Below are positions 6,623 to 14,879 of a stretch of DNA of 33,331 nucleotides, one piece after another. The stretch's first letter is position 1. Each line of letters begins with the position of its first letter. The translations under genes and the position numbers were made by a program. Source of the stretch: UBA6109 sp035366835 (lineage in GTDB: Bacteria > Desulfobacterota > Syntrophia > Syntrophales > UBA6109). The DNA is taken from NCBI GenBank assembly GCA_035366835.1, contig DAOSIS010000034.1, positions 1 through 33,331 of the forward strand. Direction: 5' to 3'. The notes beneath the pieces were generated by a model. It was not told the origin of the DNA. It worked only from the letters and a program-made list of their open reading frames with translations, and did not search any database.

Positions 6623-6952
6623 CGTTTCGGGGCAAGTTCGTGAAGAGGATTGCGGATTCCGGCAACGGTTGGCGGATTGGAAACGGCCCGGCGGATCGTG
6701 AGATCGAAGCACTTATCCTGTCAGGACAAGCGCGCCGAAACTTGAACCGCCGAACAGCGCTGCGCACCAATCATTCTTATATCCCGATTTGTCGTATCGT
6801 TATGCAATATCGATCCCGGCCATGGGTATAGCGGATATCTGACGATTGGAACGAGGAATAGGATAGAAAACCCACTGTCCGGAAAAGATCATCGGGCAGT
6901 GGGTTTTTGATTAGGCAATGAAAAACCTTACAAAACAGAGGAGGGAAGGAAG
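6605..6952 (+). other. Long metY 5' leader
   Basis: About 350 bases separate the predicted start of transcription from the metY ATG. The stretch has a GTG-initiated 63-codon open frame (6640-6831) without convincing coding character, several GCGGAT repeats (6652-6700), and a strong terminator near its end. I do not see a SAM-I, SAM-II or SAH riboswitch core. The length and terminator suggest leader control by an unidentified element. Confidence 0.45.
6869..6909 (+). terminator. Intrinsic terminator in the metY leader
   Basis: AAACCCACTG (6869-6878) is perfectly complementary to CAGTGGGTTT (6898-6907), with the T run to 6909. It lies about 44 bases before the metY start, downstream of the metY promoter, so it must be read through for expression. 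It could also be the end of a short constitutive transcript. Confidence 0.8.
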
Positions 6953-8251
6953 ATGACGGAAAGAAGAGTGGAGACCTTGGCGCTGCATGCCGGTCAGGAA
7001 AGCCCCGATCCGGCGACAGGGGCGCGGGCGGTGCCCATCTATCAGACGACATCGTATGTTTTCAAGGACACGGACCATGCGGCGAATCTCTTCGGCCTTC
7101 GGGAGTTCGGGAACATTTACACCCGCATCATGAACCCGACGACGGACGTCCTCGAACGGCGGGTCGCCGCCATCGAAGGAGGAACGGGAGCTTTGGCGGT
7201 TGCTTCGGGGCAGGCCGCGGAGACCTTCGCCATCCTGAACATCACCCGGGTGGGGGATGAGATCGTTTCCGCGGACAATCTCTACGGCGGGACTTATCAG
7301 TTGTTCCACTACACGCTTCCCAAGCTGGGCCGGACGGTGAAATTCGTCGACTCCACGAAGCCTGAGGCCTTCAAAAGGGCGATCACGGAAAAGACGCGGG
7401 CCGTCTACGCAGAAACGATCGGCAATCCCAAACTGGATGTCCCCGATTTCGAGGCCATTGCAGAGATCGCCCATGGCGCGGGAATTCCCCTCATCGTGGA
7501 CAATACCGTCGGCGTGGGTCTGGTAAAACCGATCGACTACGGCGCCGACATCCTTGCCACTTCCGCAACGAAATTCATCGGCGGGCATGGAACTTCCATC
7601 GGCGGCGTCATCGTGGATGCCGGGAGGTTCAACTGGGGCAACGGCAAGTTCCCCGAGTTCACCGAACCGGACCCGAGCTACCACGGTTTGAAGTTCTGGG
7701 ACGCCTTCGGAAACCTCCCCGGTTTGGGAAACGTGGCCTTCATCCTCAAGGCCCGGGTGCAGCTCCTGCGCGACATCGGGGCCGCCTTGAGCCCGTTCAA
7801 CGCCTTCCTCTTTCTTCAGGGGTTGGAAACCCTGCCGCTTCGGCAGAAACAGCACTCGGAAAACGCCTTGGCGGTGGCAAAATATCTGAAACGTCATCCG
7901 TCGGTGAGTTGGGTCAACTACCCTGGCCTGGAAGATCATCCCAGCCATGCCTTGGCAAAGAAATACCTCGGCAGCCACTATGGCGCCTTGGTCGGCTTCG
8001 GGATCAAGGGCGGATTGGAAGCAGGAAAAAAATTCATCAATTCCGTCAAACTCCTCTCGCATCTGGCCAATATCGGAGACGCGAAAAGCCTCGTGATCCA
8101 TCCGGCCTCGACAACCCATTCGCAACTGACGGAGCCCGAGCAGGCCGTGACGGGTGTCACGCCGGATTTCATCCGTCTCTCCATCGGTCTGGAAAATGCG
8201 GAGGACGTCAAGAAGGACATCGATCAGGCACTGAAGAAGGCAACCGCGTGA
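6953..8251 (+). CDS. metY: O-acetylhomoserine sulfhydrylase
   Basis: The 432-residue protein has MetY-type length and motifs: LALHAGQESPDPATGARAVPIYQTTSY, YTRIMNPTTDVLERR (56-70), ASGQAAE, VDNTVGVG (182-189) and TSATKFIGGHG with Lys207. The long insert after the lysine (about 220-260) and the C-terminal THSQLTEPEQ and RLSIGLE blocks are typical of O-acetylhomoserine sulfhydrylases. It joins sulfide, or sulfur from a carrier thiocarboxylate, to O-acetylhomoserine to give homocysteine, bypassing cystathionine. A GGAGGGAAGGAAG ribosome binding site precedes the ATG. The unit continues into cysK and a ThiS-like remnant. The leader carries the shared operator and a terminator. Confidence 0.93.
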   Translation: MTERRVETLALHAGQESPDPATGARAVPIYQTTSYVFKDTDHAANLFGLREFGNIYTRIMNPTTDVLERRVAAIEGGTGALAVASGQAAETFAILNITRVGDEIVSADNLYGGTYQLFHYTLPKLGRTVKFVDSTKPEAFKRAITEKTRAVYAETIGNPKLDVPDFEAIAEIAHGAGIPLIVDNTVGVGLVKPIDYGADILATSATKFIGGHGTSIGGVIVDAGRFNWGNGKFPEFTEPDPSYHGLKFWDAFGNLPGLGNVAFILKARVQLLRDIGAALSPFNAFLFLQGLETLPLRQKQHSENALAVAKYLKRHPSVSWVNYPGLEDHPSHALAKKYLGSHYGALVGFGIKGGLEAGKKFINSVKLLSHLANIGDAKSLVIHPASTTHSQLTEPEQAVTGVTPDFIRLSIGLENAEDVKKDIDQALKKATA

Positions 8252-8279
8252 CGTGACCATCATGAAAGGAGAAGAAGAA

Positions 8280-9203
8280 ATGAGAATTCACGGTGACATT
8301 ACCAAGACGATCGGGCGGACACCCCTCGTCGCGCTCAACCGGATCACGGAAGGGACAAAGGGACGGGTAGTCGTCAAGCTGGAATCCTTCAATCCTCTCT
8401 CCAGCGTCAAGGACCGCATCGGCGTCGCCATGATCGAGGATGCCGAGAAAAAGGGACTGTTGAAAAAGGGTTCCGTGATTATCGAACCAACGAGCGGAAA
8501 TACGGGCATTGCGCTGGCCTTCGTGGCAGCGGCGAAGGGTTATCGCCTCATCCTCACCATGCCGGACACCATGAGCATAGAGCGCAGACAGCTCCTGGAG
8601 ATCTTCGGCTCGGAGCTGGTTCTCACGCCGGGGGCCGAGGGGATGAAAGGGGCCGTGCGGAAGGCGGAAGAACTGGCAGCTGCTACACCCGGATCGGTGA
8701 TTCTCCAGCAGTTCAACAATCCGGCGAATCCGGAGGTCCACCGGAGAACTACGGCAGAGGAGATCTGGGCGGATACGGACGGGAAGGTGGACATTCTTGT
8801 GGCAGGCGTAGGGACAGGAGGTACTTTGACCGGAGTCGCCGAAATCATCAAGGCGAGAAAGCCTGGATTCAAGGCGATCGCGGTCGAGCCGGAGAGTTCT
8901 CCCGTCCTTTCCGGAAAACCGGCGGGGCCGCATAAGATCCAGGGGATTGGGGCGGGCTTCGTTCCGGGGGTCCTCAATCGAGAGATCATTGATGAGATCG
9001 TTCTTGTCTCGAACGACAATGCGGGAGCCGTAGCCCGCCGCCTTGCACGGGAAGAGGGCATTCTGGCGGGGATATCGAGCGGCGCGGCCCTCTGGGCGGG
9101 CATCAAGGTCGCGAACCGCCCGGAGAACGAGGGAAAGCTCATCGTCGTCGTGCTGCCCGACACGGGGGAGCGGTACCTGTCCACGTGGCTGTTCAAACCC
9201 TGA
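8280..9203 (+). CDS. cysK: Cysteine synthase (O-acetylserine sulfhydrylase)
   Basis: The 307-residue PLP enzyme of fold type II has SSVKDRIG with Schiff-base Lys44, TSGNTGIALA (71-80, substrate loop), GVGTGGTLTGV (phosphate loop), the GIGAGFVP block and GISSGAA. It replaces acetate of O-acetylserine with sulfide to form cysteine, using the product of cysE. The start at 8280 follows GGAGAAGAAGAA; an in-frame ATG at 8253 has no such site and would add nine non-conserved residues. It is 28 bases after metY, so homocysteine and cysteine formation are coexpressed. No rhodanese or CBS domain is attached. Confidence 0.94.
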   Translation: MRIHGDITKTIGRTPLVALNRITEGTKGRVVVKLESFNPLSSVKDRIGVAMIEDAEKKGLLKKGSVIIEPTSGNTGIALAFVAAAKGYRLILTMPDTMSIERRQLLEIFGSELVLTPGAEGMKGAVRKAEELAAATPGSVILQQFNNPANPEVHRRTTAEEIWADTDGKVDILVAGVGTGGTLTGVAEIIKARKPGFKAIAVEPESSPVLSGKPAGPHKIQGIGAGFVPGVLNREIIDEIVLVSNDNAGAVARRLAREEGILAGISSGAALWAGIKVANRPENEGKLIVVVLPDTGERYLSTWLFKP

Positions 9204-9227
9204 CGGCCGCATGAGAAGCCCCCGAAT

Positions 9228-9324
9228 CGTCATTCCGGCGAGTCCCCCGGACAGCAGTCCGGGGCAGGCGCGGAATCCAAGGCTTTTCGGATTCCGGCTC
9301 GCGCTTCGCTTGCCCGGAGTGACG
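9228..9324. repeat. Palindromic intergenic repeat unit
   Basis: Outer arms CGTCATTCCGG (9228-9238) and CCGGAGTGACG (9314-9324) are complementary with one mismatch. Inside are two more hairpins, around CCCCGGACAGCAGTCCGGGG and GGAATCC ... GGATTCC. The CATTCCGG...GGAATCC wording is typical of dispersed intergenic repeats found in many proteobacteria. Only one copy is in this window, so the dispersed nature is inference. It may act as a transcript end for metY-cysK. Confidence 0.6.
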
Positions 9325-9396
9325 ATACCGGGAACAAGGGATGCCGCCATACTTATGGAATGCCGCACAGAGCAATGAATATGTCGGGAGCGGTTC

Positions 9397-9493
9397 ATGA
9401 AACCGGTGATAAACCAACTCGGACGAGGTGTCCGGGGAAATCACGATCCGGGAGCTTCTGGCCGAGAAAAACGTAGCGGACCCGGACGCTTGA
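9397..9493 (+). pseudogene. ThiS/HcyS-like sulfur-carrier protein, frameshifted and truncated
   Basis: ATG 9397 with GGGAG seven bases upstream begins MKPVINQLG. One extra base near 9424 then shifts the frame, and the next reads EVSGEITIRELLAEKNVADPDA before TGA 9491-9493. Put together this follows the N-terminal half of ThiS-like ubiquitin-fold sulfur carriers (MxVxxNGxxxEVxxxxTIxELLxEKN). The C-terminal half with the Gly-Gly tail is missing; the DUF4143 ATPase gene begins ten bases on. In Wolinella a ThiS-like HcyS donates sulfur to MetY, which makes the position after metY-cysK meaningful. An activating ThiF/HcyF partner is absent. Confidence 0.5.
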
Positions 9494-9503
9494 CGATTCC
9501 CAG

Positions 9504-10649
9504 TTATTCGTAGACCCAGGTATCGCCGAGATCCGCCAAGGGGACCACCTGGACCCTTTCGCTAAGGCGGTAGGCCGCCTTCCCGGGGTAGACGACCCAC
9601 AACCGCTCCAGGCCAAGGTCCTCCAGGGCAGCCTTCATGGAGCGGGTCAAGCGGGGGGCATCCTCGTACTTGAATTCCACACCCCAGCTCTTTCCGCCGG
9701 CCTGCCAGAACAGATCCAACTCCGCCCCGGCATGGGTGTGCCAGAAATAGAGATCCCCCTCTTCTCGATCCAGAATGCGGCAGACGGTTTCCAGGGCGAA
9801 TCCCTCCCAGGAGGCGCCGAGCCGCGGCGAAGCATGGAGCTGCTCCGGCGTTTCGAGAGACTGCAAGGCATGGAACAGGCCGGAATCGCGCAGATAAAGT
9901 TTCGGCCGCTTCACCAGCCTCTTCCCGATGTTGGCCGACCAGGGTTGGAGAATGCGGACCATAAACGTCCCTTCCAGGATGTCGCAGTATTTCCGGGTCG
10001 TCATGTCGGAAACGCCGAAGGAACGGCCCAACTCGGCGTAGTTCAGGATCTGTCCGTGATAATGGCTCAGCATGGTCCAGAAGCGGCGCAGGGTCCGCGC
10101 GGGGATCGTGATGCCCAACTGGGGGATGTCCCTCTCCAGAAAGGTCGCGATATATTGGTTCCGCCACAGGAGGTTGTCACCGTCCGACGCCGCCAGAAAG
10201 GAGAGGGGCAATCCCCCCCGCCACCAGAGAGCCTTGAGTGCCCGCGGTCCGACATCGCTCAGGCGGAACCCGCCCAACGGGCAATAGGCGATCCTTCCTG
10301 CAAGGGATTCCGAGCTCTGGCGAATCAGGTCCCGTGAAGCGCTTCCCAGGATGACGAACTTGCGGTCCCTGCCTTGATCGACCAGGTAGCGCAACAGGGG
10401 AAAGAGATCGGGCAGACGCTGGATCTCGTCGATGACGATGAGGCCCGTCAGCTCTTCCAGTGCCAGTTGAGGATGCTCCAGGCGGGCAATGTCCCGGGGA
10501 TTCTCCAGATCGAAATAGGCATCGGCCTTGAGCGACCGGCCGAGAGTCGACTTACCGCACTGCCGGGGGCCGAGAATGGCCGTGACGGGAAACAGCGACA
10601 TCAGCTTCGCCAGGTTGGCCCGATCCGTTTTTCGGTCGATCAGTTTCAT
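9504..10649 (-). CDS. AAA ATPase with DUF4143 C-terminal domain
   Basis: The 381-residue protein has a Walker A GPRQCGKST (27-35), Walker B LIVIDEIQ (70-77), a sensor stretch FVILGSASRDLI, and the family's LxGRxxxxPLGGF block (about 115-127). The C-terminal half has the DUF4143 nuclease-like pattern: WEGFALETV, FWHTHAGAELDLF and WGVEFKYEDAPR. This family is common, often carried in variable genomic places, and its biological role is not settled; some members are linked to mobile or toxin-like islands. It stands alone on the minus strand beside a palindromic repeat and a broken sulfur-carrier gene, so it may have arrived by transfer. Confidence 0.85.
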   Translation of the reverse strand: MKLIDRKTDRANLAKLMSLFPVTAILGPRQCGKSTLGRSLKADAYFDLENPRDIARLEHPQLALEELTGLIVIDEIQRLPDLFPLLRYLVDQGRDRKFVILGSASRDLIRQSSESLAGRIAYCPLGGFRLSDVGPRALKALWWRGGLPLSFLAASDGDNLLWRNQYIATFLERDIPQLGITIPARTLRRFWTMLSHYHGQILNYAELGRSFGVSDMTTRKYCDILEGTFMVRILQPWSANIGKRLVKRPKLYLRDSGLFHALQSLETPEQLHASPRLGASWEGFALETVCRILDREEGDLYFWHTHAGAELDLFWQAGGKSWGVEFKYEDAPRLTRSMKAALEDLGLERLWVVYPGKAAYRLSERVQVVPLADLGDTWVYE

Positions 10650-10772
10650 GGCGGCAGCATAGAGTATTTACCTTATCGATCTCGTTTTCTCGAACCACAT
10701 GTTGAGCAGGGGAAATGCGTCACGGTGAGCGTAACGAAGGTCTGGACCGCCCCGTAAGAAGGCGCATGGTCC

Positions 10773-11789
10773 TCAGCAGATCCGGGGGACGAGTTCCCCG
10801 GTGGGCAGATCCACTTCCCGCAGGCTGCCGATCAGGGTTTCCATGATGAGGCGACCGCGGGTGTCAGCGGACACTGATCCGATCACCGCGGCCTCCCGCC
10901 CGAGCTCGTGGCTGCGCATCGCCGCCAGAACGGCCCCGGCGTCTTTCCCGGGGCAAAAGAGCGCAAGGCAACCCTCGTTCGCCAGAAAGAGGGGGTCGAA
11001 GCCTAGGATCTCGCAGAGCCCCCGGACCGCCTCCCGGACTGGAATGTCCTTCTCGCGGATGGTCACCCGCAGCCCGGATTGACCGGCGAGTTCCGCGAGG
11101 ATCGTCCCGAGCCCCCCGCGCGTGACGTCACGCATGCAGTGGATCTCGGGACCCTCCGCGAGGACCCGCTCCACGAGGCCGTTCAGAGGGGCCGAGTCGG
11201 AACGAATCTCAGAGGTCAGGCCTACGTCTTCCCGGACGCACAGGATCGCTGCCCCGTGGTCGCCGATGGGGCCGCTCACCAAAACAGCGTCGCCGGCGCG
11301 GATGCTGCGGGGGGACAGCGTCCCTGCGCAGCGGATAATGCCGATGCCCGAGGTGTTGATGAACAGGCCGTCCGCCGCGCCGCGGGGAACAACTTTGGTG
11401 TCCCCGGTCGCGACGACCACGCCGGCCCGTTGCGCCGCCTCCGCCATGGAGCGGACGATCCGTTCCAGTTCCTCCAGCGGGAATCCCTCCTCCAGCACGA
11501 ATCCCGCGCTCAGGTAGAGCGGCGTTCCGCCGCACATGGCGAGGTCGTTGACCGTGCCGTGGACGGCGAGGGAGCCGATGTCCCCGCCCGGGAAAAAGCG
11601 GGGGTGCACGACGAAGGTGTCCGTGCTGAAACAGAGCCTCGTTCCCCCGATCTCGAAGACGGCCCCGTCCCCGAGCTCCGCCAGCCAGCGATTCTTCAAA
11701 AGCGGGATAAAGGTCTCGGCCACGAGTTCGTTGGAGAGCAGTCCTCCGCTCCCGTGTTCCAGCAGAATCCGATCGAGGTGCTTGGCCAT
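10773..11789 (-). CDS. hypE: Hydrogenase maturation protein HypE
   Basis: The 338-residue protein dehydrates the carbamoyl group that HypF attaches to its C-terminal cysteine, producing the cyano ligand for the [NiFe] site. It has LLEHGSGG near the start, the PurM/AIR-synthase core (STDTFVVHP, GTVNDLAMCG, VVATGDTKVV), CMRDVTRGGLGTILAE, and the essential C-terminal Pro-Arg-Ile-Cys. The start at 11789 matches the family N-terminus (MAKHLDRILLEHGSGG); reading to 11951 would run into hypF. It begins five bases after the hypF stop and is the last gene of the hydrogenase locus. Confidence 0.95.
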   Translation of the reverse strand: MAKHLDRILLEHGSGGLLSNELVAETFIPLLKNRWLAELGDGAVFEIGGTRLCFSTDTFVVHPRFFPGGDIGSLAVHGTVNDLAMCGGTPLYLSAGFVLEEGFPLEELERIVRSMAEAAQRAGVVVATGDTKVVPRGAADGLFINTSGIGIIRCAGTLSPRSIRAGDAVLVSGPIGDHGAAILCVREDVGLTSEIRSDSAPLNGLVERVLAEGPEIHCMRDVTRGGLGTILAELAGQSGLRVTIREKDIPVREAVRGLCEILGFDPLFLANEGCLALFCPGKDAGAVLAAMRSHELGREAAVIGSVSADTRGRLIMETLIGSLREVDLPTGELVPRIC

Positions 11790-11794
11790 GGCGT

Positions 11795-14113
11795 TCAACG
11801 ATCCTTTCCGAATTGCGCCCCGGCGCAAACTGCCTGGCCGAGGGAAATACCGCCGTCGTTGGTGGGAACGAGGCGGTGGTGGAAGACCTGAAAGCCGATC
11901 CCGCGCAGGGAGGACAAAGATCCCGTCAGGAGCCGGCGGTTCTGGAAGCATCCCCCGCTCAAGACTACGCGGTTGAGGCCCGTTTCCTGGCGGAGGACGT
12001 CCGCCAAGGCGGCGAAGGCTTCCGGTAAGAGATTGTGAAAGGCCAGGGCGATCTCCATATGGGACCGCCCGCCCTGGAGGGCGTCCGCCATGACAAGGAC
12101 GGCCGGGGTCAGATCTAGGATGTGGGGCCCTGGGGATTTCTCTTTGCCGGCGCCCGCGCGGACCGAAAAGGGGAGGCGGAGATCCGTCTCCCCCTGTGCC
12201 AGGCTTTCCAGTTCGACGGCCGCCTGACCCTCGAAGCTGACGCGCCTCCGCAGACCCAAGAGGGCCGCGACGCCGTCGAAGATGCGTCCCAGGCTCGAGG
12301 TGCGCGGCGAGGGGAGCCGGCCGTCCATGGTTTTTTCCAGGAGGGCCAAGGCCTCGCCGGACGAGTCCTTATCCGTGTCCGGAAGCAGGACACCCAGACG
12401 GCGGGCCGTTTCCCTCCAGGAATCGCCGAAGGCCTCCCTCAGCAGCGATGCTGCCATGCGCCACGGCTCCCGGACGGCCCGCTCCCCGCCGGGAAGGGAA
12501 AGATCGCGCAGATGTCCCTTGCGCGAAAAGCCGGTCTCGTCCGCGACCAGAAATTCGCCGCCCCATGCCTGGCCATCGGTCCCGTAGCCCGTCCCGTCCA
12601 TGGCCAGCCCTATGACTTTTCCGTCCAGGCCGTTTTCCGCCATGCAGCTCACGATATGGGCGTGGTGGTGCTGAACCCTGACGATTCGTTTTTCCACCAG
12701 CGACCGGGCGATCCGGGTCGTGTAATAGCCCGGATGGAGGTCGCAGGCCACGATGTCCGGGCGGCACTCGGCGATCCGCTCCAGGAGGGGCAGGCTTTCC
12801 TGGAGGAAGTCCCGGGCTTCCGGCGTTTCCAGGTCCCCGATGTGGGGACTCAGGAAGGCATAGTCACCTTTCAGGATGCACAGCGTGTTCTTGAGCTGCG
12901 CCCCCAGGGCCAGAACCGGGGGGTAGGCGGCCTTCAGGGCAATGGGCCTGGGGGCGTAGCCGCGGGAACGGCGCAAGGGGTACGTCTTTCCCTCCACAGC
13001 CATGGCCACGGAATCGTCGCAGCGCACGAGGATGTCGCGGTCGTGGACGACAAAAGCGTCGGCAATCCCCGAAAGTCGCCGCAGGGCCTCCCGGTTCCCG
13101 ATGCAGATCGGCTCCTCGGTCCGGTTACCGCTCGTCATGACGAGGACCGGAAGCCCGCCGGCCATCAGGAGATGGTGAAGCGGGGTGTAGGGGAGCATGA
13201 TCCCCAGCATGTCCGTTCCGGGGGCGACGCGGGCGGAAACGGGCGCGCCCTCGCGCCGCGGGACGATGACGATGGGCCGCGCCGGGGAAGCGAGGAGGCG
13301 CTTTTCGGCCTCCCCGATCCACGCCAGCGAGGCGGCGGCTTCCAGATCCCGGACCATAATCGCCAGGGGCTTCTCCTCCCGGAACTTGCGTATCCTCAGC
13401 CGCTGCACGGCCGCGTCGTTTCGGGCGTCGACGCACAGATGGAACCCGCCCAGCCCCTTGAGGGCGAGGATCTGCCCCTTGCGGAGAAGATCGAAGGCGA
13501 CGGCGACGGCGTCGTTCGCAGGAACCTCCCGGCCGCGGTCGTCGAGGATCCTGAGGCGCGGCCCGCAGACCGGGCAGGCGTTGGGTTCGGCGTGGAACCT
13601 GCGGTGATCCGGATCCTCGTACTCCTTTTGGCAGTCCGGGCACATGGCGAAGCAGGCCATGGAGGTGCGGTCCCGGTCGTAGGGGACGCCGCGGATGATC
13701 GTCAGCCGCGGCCCGCAGTCGGTGCAGTTGATGAAGGGATAGCCGAAGCGGCGGTCCTCCGGATCGAAGAGTTCGGCGAGGCAGGCGTCGCACACGGCCG
13801 TGTCCGGCGTAATGTGGATTTCGCCGGGGAGCCCCTCCTCGCTGGGCGTGATGACGAACGTCAGGTCTCCCGTGGAGGGGATCTCCTCTTCCACGATTCC
13901 GGTGATCTGAGCCTGCGGGGGAAGGCGTCGGTCGACCTCGGCGAGGAAGCGCGCAACGGCCTCCGCGGGTCCCTCCACCTCGACGGAAACGCCGTCGGAC
14001 CGGTTCTGCACCGATCCGCCCAGGGCGTGGTCTCGCGCTTGCCGCCAGATAAACGGCCGGAATCCGACCCCTTGCACGGATCCCTTGAAGAGGAAGCGTT
14101 TTCTGATGATCAT
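11795..14113 (-). CDS. hypF: Carbamoyltransferase HypF
   Basis: The 772-residue protein uses carbamoyl phosphate and ATP to carbamoylate HypE. Domains in order: acylphosphatase-like (FKGSVQGVGFRPF, residues 9-21); two zinc-finger modules (CDACLAELF, CTDCGPRL, CPDCQKEY, CPVCGPRL, about 108-187); a YrdC-like domain (LKGLGGFHLCVDARND ... MTSGNRTEEPI); and a C-terminal Kae1/TobZ-like domain (VQHHHAHIVSCMAENG, GLAMDGTGYGTDG, LSGGCFQN). All key blocks are intact and the length is normal for the family. It starts 42 bases after hypB and runs almost directly into hypE. Confidence 0.96.
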   Translation of the reverse strand: MIIRKRFLFKGSVQGVGFRPFIWRQARDHALGGSVQNRSDGVSVEVEGPAEAVARFLAEVDRRLPPQAQITGIVEEEIPSTGDLTFVITPSEEGLPGEIHITPDTAVCDACLAELFDPEDRRFGYPFINCTDCGPRLTIIRGVPYDRDRTSMACFAMCPDCQKEYEDPDHRRFHAEPNACPVCGPRLRILDDRGREVPANDAVAVAFDLLRKGQILALKGLGGFHLCVDARNDAAVQRLRIRKFREEKPLAIMVRDLEAAASLAWIGEAEKRLLASPARPIVIVPRREGAPVSARVAPGTDMLGIMLPYTPLHHLLMAGGLPVLVMTSGNRTEEPICIGNREALRRLSGIADAFVVHDRDILVRCDDSVAMAVEGKTYPLRRSRGYAPRPIALKAAYPPVLALGAQLKNTLCILKGDYAFLSPHIGDLETPEARDFLQESLPLLERIAECRPDIVACDLHPGYYTTRIARSLVEKRIVRVQHHHAHIVSCMAENGLDGKVIGLAMDGTGYGTDGQAWGGEFLVADETGFSRKGHLRDLSLPGGERAVREPWRMAASLLREAFGDSWRETARRLGVLLPDTDKDSSGEALALLEKTMDGRLPSPRTSSLGRIFDGVAALLGLRRRVSFEGQAAVELESLAQGETDLRLPFSVRAGAGKEKSPGPHILDLTPAVLVMADALQGGRSHMEIALAFHNLLPEAFAALADVLRQETGLNRVVLSGGCFQNRRLLTGSLSSLRGIGFQVFHHRLVPTNDGGISLGQAVCAGAQFGKDR

Positions 14114-14155
14114 TCCTTGTCGTTCCGCAGCTCCGAGGCGGCCTGCGGGCCGGCG

Positions 14156-14809
14156 CTATCCCCGGCGTTCGACCCGTTTGGCAAGCCAGGCGAACCAGGC
14201 GTCCAGGCCTTGCCCCGTCCGGCAGGAGATCTCGAAGATATCCATACCCCGGTTGAGGGCGAGGACGTTCTTGTACACCCTGGCGCGGTCGAAGTCCAGG
14301 TACGGGAGCAGGTCGATCTTGTTGAGGAGCATGACGGCCGACTTCTGGAAGATGAGCGGATACTTCGATGGCTTGTCGGTCCCCTCCGGCGTGCTCAGGA
14401 TCATGACCTTGACGTCTTCGCCGATCCGGAACTCGGCCGGGCAGACCTGGTTCCCCACGTTCTCGACGATGAGGAGGTCGAGGGCGTCGAGGTCGAGCCC
14501 GGCGAAACCCTCCCGGACCATGTTCGCGTCCAAGTGGCATCCGCCGCCCGTGTTGATCTGGACCACGGGGATTCCCAAGGCCGCGACGCGGTCCGCGTCG
14601 CAGGTATCCTGGATGTCCCCCTCGATGACCCCGATCCGGATGCGGTCCTTCAGGGCCATGATGGTCCGCTCCACGAGGCTCGTCTTCCCGGCCCCGGGGG
14701 AACTCATCAGGTTGATCACGAACAGTTCCTTTTGGTCGAACAGGGACCGGTTCTCATCCGCGATCCGGTCGTTGGCGTCGAGGATGTTTTTGACCACCTG
14801 AATCTTCAT
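14156..14809 (-). CDS. hypB: Hydrogenase nickel-incorporation GTPase HypB (short form)
   Basis: The 217-residue GTPase delivers nickel to the hydrogenase large subunit with HypA. It has the P-loop SSPGAGKTS, the metal site GGGCHLDANMV with the conserved Cys-His pair, IVENVGNQVCP, and the G4 motif NKIDLLPY. The N-terminal region found in many HypB proteins, a CxxCGC high-affinity site or a histidine-rich nickel store, is absent: the protein begins MKIQVVKNILDANDRIA. Nickel storage may be taken over elsewhere, which fits the NikR and uptake genes nearby. ATG 14809 follows AAGGAG; the longer frame to 15211 overlaps hypD and is rejected. Confidence 0.95.
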   Translation of the reverse strand: MKIQVVKNILDANDRIADENRSLFDQKELFVINLMSSPGAGKTSLVERTIMALKDRIRIGVIEGDIQDTCDADRVAALGIPVVQINTGGGCHLDANMVREGFAGLDLDALDLLIVENVGNQVCPAEFRIGEDVKVMILSTPEGTDKPSKYPLIFQKSAVMLLNKIDLLPYLDFDRARVYKNVLALNRGMDIFEISCRTGQGLDAWFAWLAKRVERRG

Positions 14810-14879
14810 GTGCTTTTTCTCCTTTTGCGAAATCCCTCGGCGGAGCGTTTCCCGCCGCAGGAGAAGGGTGTGCCACGGA

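Noticed and set aside
6605..6868. SAM riboswitch in the metY leader, suggested by CCGGCAAC and GGCCC in the region.
   Set aside because: The elements are in the wrong order and the AGAGxGGxGGAGGGA stretch is missing.
11209..11535. 108-codon minus-strand frame overlapping hypE.
   Set aside because: Alternate frame of hypE on the same strand; His/Arg-rich shadow without motif support.
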